The position numbers were made by a program, and so were the translations under genes. Shown in pieces: positions 6,831 to 11,029 of a stretch of 11,029 nt of DNA. Origin of the DNA: Candidatus Wirthbacteria bacterium CG2_30_54_11 (GTDB taxonomy: Bacteria > Patescibacteriota > CG2-30-54-11); NCBI GenBank assembly GCA_001873755.1, contig MNZT01000081.1, positions 1 to 11,029 of the forward strand, given 5' to 3'. The notes under the pieces were generated by a model that worked only from the letters and a program-made list of their open reading frames with translations, was not told the DNA's origin and searched no databases. Each line of letters begins with the position of its first letter. The first letter of the stretch is position 1.

Positions 6831-6837
6831 GTACATA

Positions 6838-6843
6838 CTCCTT
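6838..6843 (-). promoter_or_regulatory. Ribosome binding site of ftsA
   Basis: AAGGAG followed by TATGTAC and GTG (6828-6830). Spacing is seven bases to the GTG and one base to the ATG at 6834-6836, so it argues for GTG as the start, giving a protein that begins MPTQDYLVSIDVG. Confidence 0.7.
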
Positions 6844-6860
6844 GGCGATAAGACGGCACG

Positions 6861-6890
6861 ATTATAGCGTAAAACACATAGAATACACAA
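6861..6890 (-). promoter_or_regulatory. Sigma70-type promoter for ftsA-ftsZ
   Basis: A perfect -10 TATAAT (6861-6866), an 18-base spacer and a -35-like TTGTGT (6885-6890; four of six match TTGACA). It lies in the 91-base gap between ftsQ and ftsA. Transcription would start near 6854, leaving a leader of about 20 bases that holds the AAGGAG site. This gives ftsA, ftsZ and perhaps the pilin genes expression independent of ftsQ. Confidence 0.65.
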
Positions 6891-6894
6891 TCAC

Positions 6895-6925
6895 ATCAGG
6901 CAAAAAACCTGATAGCGCTCGCTAT
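6895..6925 (-). other. Overlapping inverted repeats at the ftsQ end
   Basis: On the transcript strand, ATAGCG-AG-CGCTAT (6912-6925) starts at the ftsQ stop codon, and ATCAGG-TTTTTTG-CCTGAT (6895-6913) follows, sharing two bases. The first stem followed by CAGG and six T resembles a weak terminator; the second stem would compete with it. They sit directly upstream of the ftsA promoter. This could reduce read-through from ftsQ or bind a regulator; neither is shown. Confidence 0.35.
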
Positions 6926-7767
6926 TCAAAATACACTTTCTGGAACCTTAAATCAACTCTGTCAGTAATAACCTTGTTCTGATTTTCTGATTCCTTTAAA
7001 GTGTCCTCCAGCCGCTTGAGTTCTGACTCCAAAGTGAAGTCTGTGCTGAACAGCACCCGTATGCCACTTTCCAGGTATACGCTCATGTCATGATGTTCTC
7101 CCTGGACGAAATACAGGATCGGATCGTTGAGCTGCTGCGGCAGCATCCGCTTAATATCCAGAATGTACCTGATGAATTCCGACGAGGCGACGCTGTCTCC
7201 TTCATGCAGCAGGATCAAAGATCCGGTTGCGGGCGGTGGCGGGGCCTCTGCAGGACTCCCCTCTTGTGGAACCGCAAGATCAGGTTGAGCACCGAAGGCA
7301 TATACCGGAATCAAACCCTCGGCTGAAGCAATACCCGTGACCAGACCATCCATATCCACCCCGTAAATACCGTATCCAGTATGCCAGGCGATGACCGGTT
7401 TCTTTTCCGTGATCGTGAGCTCCAGTGAATTGGGAAAATATCGTTTCGTCATGTCGATTCCGTAGATTAACGGGTATCGCTCCAGAAGGGTCTGTTTGAT
7501 TGATTTTGTATTTACGGAAAAGATGTTCCCGGTTACGAGAGCTGCCACCTCATCGTGGATCAGCTCGGCAGACAGCGCCTCAGCACCCTGAACAGTGATG
7601 ACATTGACCTTCAGGAAACTGGAAAACCACAGCATGATCATGCCGGCGGCGACTACAGATAGTGCCGCACTCACGAGGAGGCGGCGCCACGGTATCGGAA
7701 CATTTCCTTTGGTGACTACCAGGGTTGACCTGTGCCCCGGCAGCTGACGACGGCGTTTTTTGGGCAT
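6922..7767 (-). CDS. ftsQ: Cell division protein FtsQ/DivIB
   Basis: Single-pass divisome protein that links early (FtsA/FtsZ) and late (FtsL, FtsB, FtsW, FtsI) components. It has 281 residues: a basic cytoplasmic tail (1-29, PKKRRRQ...), one membrane helix at about 30-49, an extracytoplasmic POTRA domain at about 52-122 (LKVNVITVQGAEALSAELI..., RYFPNSLELTITEKKPVIAW), then a beta domain ending VDLRFQKVYFE, a typical FtsQ terminus. An unusual Pro/Ala-rich segment (about 170-182, with APPPPATG) interrupts the beta domain and may form an exposed loop. The start is an ATG without a clear Shine-Dalgarno sequence (TCTGAAATC precedes it), nine bases after the gmk stop, so it is probably translated by re-initiation. 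Identity rests on domain layout and position next to ftsA and ftsZ. Confidence 0.92.
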   Translation of the reverse strand: MPKKRRRQLPGHRSTLVVTKGNVPIPWRRLLVSAALSVVAAGMIMLWFSSFLKVNVITVQGAEALSAELIHDEVAALVTGNIFSVNTKSIKQTLLERYPLIYGIDMTKRYFPNSLELTITEKKPVIAWHTGYGIYGVDMDGLVTGIASAEGLIPVYAFGAQPDLAVPQEGSPAEAPPPPATGSLILLHEGDSVASSEFIRYILDIKRMLPQQLNDPILYFVQGEHHDMSVYLESGIRVLFSTDFTLESELKRLEDTLKESENQNKVITDRVDLRFQKVYFE

Positions 7768-7776
7768 GATTTCAGA

Positions 7777-8421
7777 TCAAATATGTATGGATTTTCTGCC
7801 CACCCTGAGATGCTCGGCTTCGATGATGTATTTCAGTTTTTCGGCCGCGATGAAAGCAGTGTCGTTGCTGTTCACGATCAGATAGTCATACTCCGGCAGG
7901 CATTTCATCTCGTCACTGGCGATAGCGACCCGCTTTTCCTGACGCTCCGGCGTCAGGTCAGCCCGCTGATGCAGCCTTTGCCTGAGCTCCAGCTCCGAAC
8001 CGGTGGTCAGGAAGACAAAAACTGCCTCAGGTATCATCTCCCGCAGTGTTTTTGCTCCCTGGGTTTCGATCTTGAGCACCACATCCTTGCCGCTTGAGAC
8101 CGCGTCCATGACCTGTTTCTTGGGCGTGCCGTAGCGGTAATCAAAAAACTGGACCCATTCGAGAAATTCATCCTGTCTGATCATGCTGTCGAATTCTTTG
8201 TCACTCACGAAGTGGTAGTGTTCCCAGTCGATCTCTTCCGTGCGCTGCGGTCGTGTGGTGACGGTCACGACATAGTGCAGATTGATGTAGGTCTTTTTCA
8301 AAATCCTGACCAGAGTATCCTTACCCGCCCCCCCGGGGCCGGAAAGTACGATCAGCAGTCCCTGCGAATTGGTATAATCCTTTATGATGTCCCAGGCTTC
8401 AGCAGTTTTGGTAGGACTCAT
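7777..8421 (-). CDS. gmk: Guanylate kinase
   Basis: Phosphorylates GMP to GDP with ATP, supplying GTP, dGTP and (p)ppGpp precursors. From the chosen start it has 214 residues, about 15 of them an N-terminal extension. The P-loop is GPGGAGKDT (28-36), with Asp in the position after Lys where Ser, Gly or Asp occur in this family. The GMP-binding lobe shows TVTTRPQRTEE and YHFVSDKEF, followed by FLEWVQFFDYRYGTPKKQV and DVVLKIETQGA. The lid contains LHQRADLTPERQEKRV. Start: the ATG at 8433 directly abuts the lspA stop and lacks a ribosome binding site, while the ATG at 8421 has GAGG six bases upstream, so 8421 is preferred. Placement between lspA and ftsQ is not the usual gmk-rpoZ arrangement. 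Confidence 0.96.
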   Translation of the reverse strand: MSPTKTAEAWDIIKDYTNSQGLLIVLSGPGGAGKDTLVRILKKTYINLHYVVTVTTRPQRTEEIDWEHYHFVSDKEFDSMIRQDEFLEWVQFFDYRYGTPKKQVMDAVSSGKDVVLKIETQGAKTLREMIPEAVFVFLTTGSELELRQRLHQRADLTPERQEKRVAIASDEMKCLPEYDYLIVNSNDTAFIAAEKLKYIIEAEHLRVGRKSIHI

Positions 8422-8427
8422 GGAAGA

Positions 8428-8431
8428 CCTC
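8428..8431 (-). promoter_or_regulatory. Ribosome binding site of gmk
   Basis: GAGG, then TCTTCC, then ATG (8419-8421). Because the G of an upstream in-frame ATG (8431-8433) is part of this site, initiation at that upstream codon would block it, which favours the 8421 start. Confidence 0.7.
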
Positions 8432-8433
8432 AT

Positions 8434-8907
8434 CTAAATAGAGTTGGATGACTTGTATATTCTCCAGATCAGAATCAAAGACCCGGTGACCAGGAAAAAA
8501 TCAGCCAGGTTGAACACAGGGAAAAAAAGTATGGCTATAAAATCAAGCACCTCGCCACCCCGGGTCATCCTGTCGATGAGATTGCCCGCGATGCCCCCGA
8601 TCACGATCCCGGTCACGACCGGAGTATACCAGAACCTCATGAACTCCTGGCGATACATACAGGTAGTAATGACTACCGCCACGATCACCAGAGACCCGAT
8701 ACCGACAAATGGAAACCCGCGCCCAAGACCGATCCCCAGAGCCATCCCTCTGTTGTACACCACCTGCAGACTGACGATGTCCCATTTACTCCATTGGAGA
8801 AGATGGATGCCCGCAGATCGGAGAACCAGATACTTAGTCCACTGATCAAGCCCGATCACCACCATCGCTGCCGACCACATCACTATCCACGAACGAAATA
8901 GTTTCAC
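8434..8907 (-). CDS. lspA: Lipoprotein signal peptidase (signal peptidase II)
   Basis: Inner-membrane aspartyl protease that removes signal peptides from diacylglyceryl-modified prolipoproteins. It has 157 residues with four predicted membrane helices, roughly 8-28, 66-84, 94-111 and 130-150. Family motifs are DQWTK (21-25), YNRGMALG (51-58; commonly N-x-G-A-A-F-G), GNLIDR (108-113), VLDF (120-123) and FNLAD (132-136). Asp122 and Asp136 are the expected catalytic pair, and Asp112 is also conserved. Start is GTG, sharing GTGA with the TGA stop of the DksA-like gene, and GAGG lies four to five bases upstream (ATGAGGGTATGTG). gmk follows. The overlap indicates translational coupling with the zinc-finger regulator. 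Confidence 0.96.
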   Translation of the reverse strand: MKLFRSWIVMWSAAMVVIGLDQWTKYLVLRSAGIHLLQWSKWDIVSLQVVYNRGMALGIGLGRGFPFVGIGSLVIVAVVITTCMYRQEFMRFWYTPVVTGIVIGGIAGNLIDRMTRGGEVLDFIAILFFPVFNLADFFLVTGSLILIWRIYKSSNSI

Positions 8908-9260
8908 ATACCCTCATGCTTGATTTGACAGGAAATGCAATATCTGGAGGCCGGAGCAAAACTCAAACGTTTTTCAGCGATCCGCTCCCCGCAGTCCACA
9001 CAGATACCATATGAACCGTCTTCGATCCGACTCAAAGCCTCTATGATCTCCAGGTGAGCGTGCTTCAGATTCTCCTGGGTCATGATACCCATCTCCAGAC
9101 CCACGACCCGTTCCGCTTCGTCATCCTGACCGTGCGTGGAAGGAGGAACAAATCCCTCTTCCGTCACCTTCTGTTCGTCAGTCGTTTTGGACATCAGGGC
9201 AGAGAGCGCGTCGCGGTGTTTTTCCAGCCTGGATCTGAAGCTTTCCAATGCTGTTGTCAT
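8904..9260 (-). CDS. DksA/TraR-family C4 zinc-finger protein
   Basis: Member of the family that binds RNA polymerase through its secondary channel and adjusts initiation, often with ppGpp; some members have other or unknown roles. It has 118 residues from the chosen start. An N-terminal helical region (1-80) is likely a coiled coil with an acidic tip around GQDDEAE (44-50), followed by a zinc finger Cys87-x2-Cys90-x17-Cys108-x2-Cys111 (CVDCGERI...RYCISC), the classic DksA spacing. Start: the frame extends to a TTG at 9335 that overlaps the glycosyltransferase stop, but a sigma70-like promoter lies between the two, and the ATG at 9260 gives the family's usual N-terminus (AGG nine bases upstream). 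It overlaps lspA by four bases. Whether it is a true DksA functionally is not determined. Confidence 0.9.
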   Translation of the reverse strand: MTTALESFRSRLEKHRDALSALMSKTTDEQKVTEEGFVPPSTHGQDDEAERVVGLEMGIMTQENLKHAHLEIIEALSRIEDGSYGICVDCGERIAEKRLSFAPASRYCISCQIKHEGM

Positions 9261-9300
9261 GACAGATGACCTGAAGCAATTATTGACTTTGCCAGGACGG

Positions 9301-9329
9301 ATTGTAGCTGATTTATCCTTTGAAAACAA
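9301..9329 (-). promoter_or_regulatory. Sigma70-type promoter for dksA-like/lspA/gmk
   Basis: A -35-like TTGTTT (9324-9329), exactly 17 bases of spacer and -10 TACAAT (9301-9306). Transcription would start near 9294 and leave about 35 bases of leader before the ATG at 9260. It begins within four bases of the glycosyltransferase stop and separates the envelope block from the DksA-like/lspA/gmk block. The spacing and both hexamers are good, but activity is untested. Confidence 0.6.
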
Positions 9330-9331
9330 GC

Positions 9332-10060
9332 TCAACGCCTGTTTTCCGAACGGTGAAGAAAGCCGATGGAGATGAGGTCGCGGAGTACCTGCCAGGCATT
9401 TTTCCAGGTAGCGTGAAATCTGGTTTCCGGTGAATTGATCCAGACAACCGGTACTTCTTTCAACCTGTATCCCCGCTTCTTTGCGATGTAGAGGACCTCA
9501 ACATCAAAAACCATCCCGATCAGACGTTGACGGGAGAACGCATCCTGCGCCGCCTCCCGGGTGAACAGCTTGAATCCGCACTGCGTATCTCTGAGATATG
9601 GCAGATACAGGAGACGTACCAGCAGGTTGAAAGTCTTGCCAAACAGCTCCCGGAACCTCGGCTGCCTCACCAAGATCTCGCTGCCCGGCATGGCCCTGGA
9701 ACCGATGACTATAGCAGCGCCCTCTGCCATGGCTTCCTTCAGCTTCGTAAGCCCGGATAGAGGAGATGACAGATCTGCATCGGTCATCAGGACCTGATCG
9801 CCCGTCGCCGCCAGCATCCCCTGCCTGACCACCGCACCTTTCCCCTGGTTGTGTCCATTGGAGAGACAGTGAAAGGCAGAAAATTGAGGAGCAAAACCCT
9901 GCACTATCTCCACCGTCCGGTCCAAAGAACCGTCATCCACCACGATCACCTCGGTCGATCCTGCATAGGCACGACAAAAAACCGCCAGCTCGGTCAGAGT
10001 CTTTCCGATGCGGTGTTCTTCGTTATAGACGGGAATAACAATCGACAGATCATACGACAT
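9332..10060 (-). CDS. GT2 glycosyltransferase, polyprenyl-phosphate-sugar synthase type (Alg5/DPG-like)
   Basis: Inverting family 2 glycosyltransferase expected to transfer a hexose from a nucleotide sugar to a polyprenyl phosphate (undecaprenyl phosphate in bacteria) on the cytoplasmic face. It has 242 residues with a complete GT-A fold: IVIPVYNEE at 7-15, VVDDGS at 40-45, the metal-binding DAD at 94-96 within MTDADLSSP, IGSRAMPGS at 119-127 and DTQCGFKLF at 158-166. These match the dolichyl-phosphate beta-glucosyltransferase subgroup. Unlike GtrB or ArnC there are no C-terminal membrane helices; the protein ends soon after the catalytic domain, so it is probably peripheral. Start is ATG with GGTGG about four bases upstream, 15 bases after the SMR-like gene. 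The pairing with a small flippase-like protein supports lipid-linked sugar export. The donor sugar is unknown. Confidence 0.88.
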   Translation of the reverse strand: MSYDLSIVIPVYNEEHRIGKTLTELAVFCRAYAGSTEVIVVDDGSLDRTVEIVQGFAPQFSAFHCLSNGHNQGKGAVVRQGMLAATGDQVLMTDADLSSPLSGLTKLKEAMAEGAAIVIGSRAMPGSEILVRQPRFRELFGKTFNLLVRLLYLPYLRDTQCGFKLFTREAAQDAFSRQRLIGMVFDVEVLYIAKKRGYRLKEVPVVWINSPETRFHATWKNAWQVLRDLISIGFLHRSENRR

Positions 10061-10075
10061 AGACCACCGGAACTA

Positions 10076-10441
10076 TCAACGCATAACCATGACCACTCCG
10101 GCACAGATGAGCATAACGCCTGCTGTGTTTACCCAGGTGACCGGTTCATGCAGCCACCAGGCAGAAAAAATGAGAATGAACACATATCCCAGACTCAGCA
10201 TCGGATAGGCGACCGAGAGATTGATCTTCGTCAGGACGACCAGCCAGAGAAAAGCACCGATCAGATAAAGGGATTCTCCCAGGAGGATAAGAGGATTGGT
10301 AAAGGAGGCGACAAAAAAGCTGAACCATTTCTCGGGAACAAACCCTCCGACCTGATCGACCCCTTTTTTGATGAACAGCTGCCCGACCACGCTGAATATC
10401 AGATTGATCACCACGATCGCGTATGTCAGCACTTTATCCAT
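10076..10441 (-). CDS. Four-helix SMR/EamA-type membrane protein, ArnE/F-like
   Basis: Small integral membrane protein of the drug/metabolite transporter superfamily. It has 121 residues with four hydrophobic helices at about 5-24, 50-70, 76-96 and 101-120. Recognisable elements are GQLFIKKG at the end of helix 1, NLSVAYPMLSLGYVF (74-88) and a final EPVTWVNTAGVMLICAGVVMV. The pattern fits SMR or ArnE/ArnF proteins, which act as dimers; ArnE/F are proposed to flip undecaprenyl-phosphate-linked aminoarabinose. Its place directly before a polyprenyl-phosphate-sugar synthase makes a lipid-linked sugar a more likely substrate than drugs. The membrane-embedded Glu of EmrE-type exporters (near residue 14) is absent here (Asn13, Leu14), which also argues against a drug exporter. 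Start ATG has GAGG seven bases upstream, and the gene follows the DUF4012 stop by 15 bases. Confidence 0.82.
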   Translation of the reverse strand: MDKVLTYAIVVINLIFSVVGQLFIKKGVDQVGGFVPEKWFSFFVASFTNPLILLGESLYLIGAFLWLVVLTKINLSVAYPMLSLGYVFILIFSAWWLHEPVTWVNTAGVMLICAGVVMVMR

Positions 10442-10456
10442 ACTTGCACCTCAATT

Positions 10457-11029
10457 CTAAATACCTCTGGGAGCTACGGTAAATATCCGGTCCACACTCA
10501 AGTCAGTGGCGCAGGTCAACAGTGAACCATCGATCGCACAAGTGCCATCCCCTGCCCCCCCGTCATAGATATTCTGCTCATCTGAGAAGGAAAAAGTAAA
10601 TGCCTCCCCGCGGTAATCAGGCCGGCCGGGCAGGGTCGGAGTGCCGGCCTGCTTCTGGACCGTCAGGCGATACTCCTGTCCTTCCAGGGATACCGGCAGC
10701 CGGTAAGACAATCGGACGGTCTGCCGGGATTTGATATCTACTTTCACCACTCCGGCGAACACGGTTTTTTCCTTCGCCTGTCCGGCGTATTCTGTCGCAG
10801 TTCCCGGCTTCTGTAGGAAACCCTGTTCGGAGATCAGCTCGCTGCCGGACGGGACATACACTCTGAGATAGGAAATGTAGGCACCGCCCGGCCAGCCCCA
10901 GTTGCTCGGATTGTTGTAATTAATCTCCACCTTGGCTATCAATTCATTGTCCTCTGTACGGTCGACCGTATAGCTGACGGATCTGGTGGCAAAAAAATTG
11001 ACCTTGTTGATACCGATATTGCTGTCCAC
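10457..11029 (-). CDS. DUF4012-family protein, C-terminal part (runs off right edge)
   Basis: An open frame of 190 codons before the TAG at 10457-10459, with no definite start in the window; the first codon at the edge is GTG, but the sequence upstream is missing, so it is treated as partial. It matches the C-terminal half of DUF4012 proteins, which occur in Patescibacteria, Chloroflexi and Actinobacteria: SVSYTVDR, VEINYNNPSNWGWPGG, YISYLRVYVPSGSELIS, KTVFAGVVKVDIKSRQTVRLSYRLP and LTVQKQAGT. The content is beta-rich and extracytoplasmic in character, ending in a segment with two cysteines (GTCAIDGSLLTCATD). Function in the family is unknown; members often sit in surface-polysaccharide loci, consistent with the flippase-like and glycosyltransferase genes that follow after 15 bases. 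Confidence 0.83.
   Translation of the reverse strand: MDSNIGINKVNFFATRSVSYTVDRTEDNELIAKVEINYNNPSNWGWPGGAYISYLRVYVPSGSELISEQGFLQKPGTATEYAGQAKEKTVFAGVVKVDIKSRQTVRLSYRLPVSLEGQEYRLTVQKQAGTPTLPGRPDYRGEAFTFSFSDEQNIYDGGAGDGTCAIDGSLLTCATDLSVDRIFTVAPRGI

Noticed and set aside
6837..6890. TTG at 6890 as the ftsA start
   Set aside because: It overlaps the -35 hexamer and would place the start codon upstream of the transcription start.
8419..8433. ATG at 8433 as the gmk start
   Set aside because: No ribosome binding site; its own G belongs to the GAGG that serves the ATG at 8421.
8904..9335. TTG start for the DksA-like gene at 9335
   Set aside because: The extension overlaps a good promoter and is not expected in this family; the ATG at 9260 is preferred.
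9851..10525. Plus-strand open frame of 224 codons
   Set aside because: It lies opposite three well-supported minus-strand genes (GT2, SMR-like, end of DUF4012), has a low-complexity polar composition rich in His, Asp and Gln, and no recognisable domain.
1..11029. tRNA genes, CRISPR arrays, insertion sequences and attachment sites
   Set aside because: Read through for T-loop-like motifs, regularly spaced repeats, transposase-like proteins and terminal repeats; none seen.

Overview
The window looks like a compact, all-minus-strand stretch of chromosome from a small-genome bacterium, most likely a Patescibacteria/CPR lineage. This is an inference from gene content, not a phylogenetic result. 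The pointers are a DUF4012 protein, a type IV prepilin with the region after the hydrophobic stem that is common in that group (SRDARRKNDIAQLQKAI), a reduced division cluster (ftsQ-ftsA-ftsZ with no mur genes) and very short or overlapping gene junctions. TGA is used as a stop (for example after gmk, the DksA-like gene and the glycosyltransferase), so the Gracilibacteria/Absconditabacteria recoding of TGA is unlikely. No tRNA, rRNA, mobile element, CRISPR array or convincing intrinsic terminator was seen, and no gene-free stretch exceeds 100 bases.

Layout in the direction of transcription (right to left): (1) 11029-9332, an envelope block: the C-terminal part of a DUF4012 protein, a four-helix SMR/ArnE-like membrane protein and a soluble GT2 polyprenyl-phosphate-sugar synthase. 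(2) 9329-7777: a sigma70-like promoter inside the end of the glycosyltransferase, then a DksA/TraR zinc-finger regulator, lspA (signal peptidase II) and gmk (guanylate kinase). The first two overlap and gmk follows within 12 bases. (3) 7767-4360, cell division: ftsQ, then a second sigma70-like promoter, ftsA and ftsZ. (4) 4336-3268: two overlapping pilin-type genes directly behind ftsZ; the first has a degenerate prepilin processing site, the second a perfect one. (5) 3222-1398, translation: serS and a long-form hibernation factor (hpf). (6) 1394-1: a long-type RmlA nucleotidyltransferase and the start of a membrane protein that runs off the left edge.

Together these are housekeeping functions for building and dividing the cell envelope (lipoprotein maturation, nucleotide-sugar and lipid-linked-sugar supply, divisome, pili), joined with growth control (DksA-like protein, Gmk, HPF). 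The most unusual points are the ftsZ/pilin junction (an A-AAA-AAT slippery heptamer at the ftsZ stop with an open -1 frame into the next gene), the noncanonical pseudopilin, and a hairpin that would cover the serS ribosome binding site. No clearly new multi-gene system was identified.
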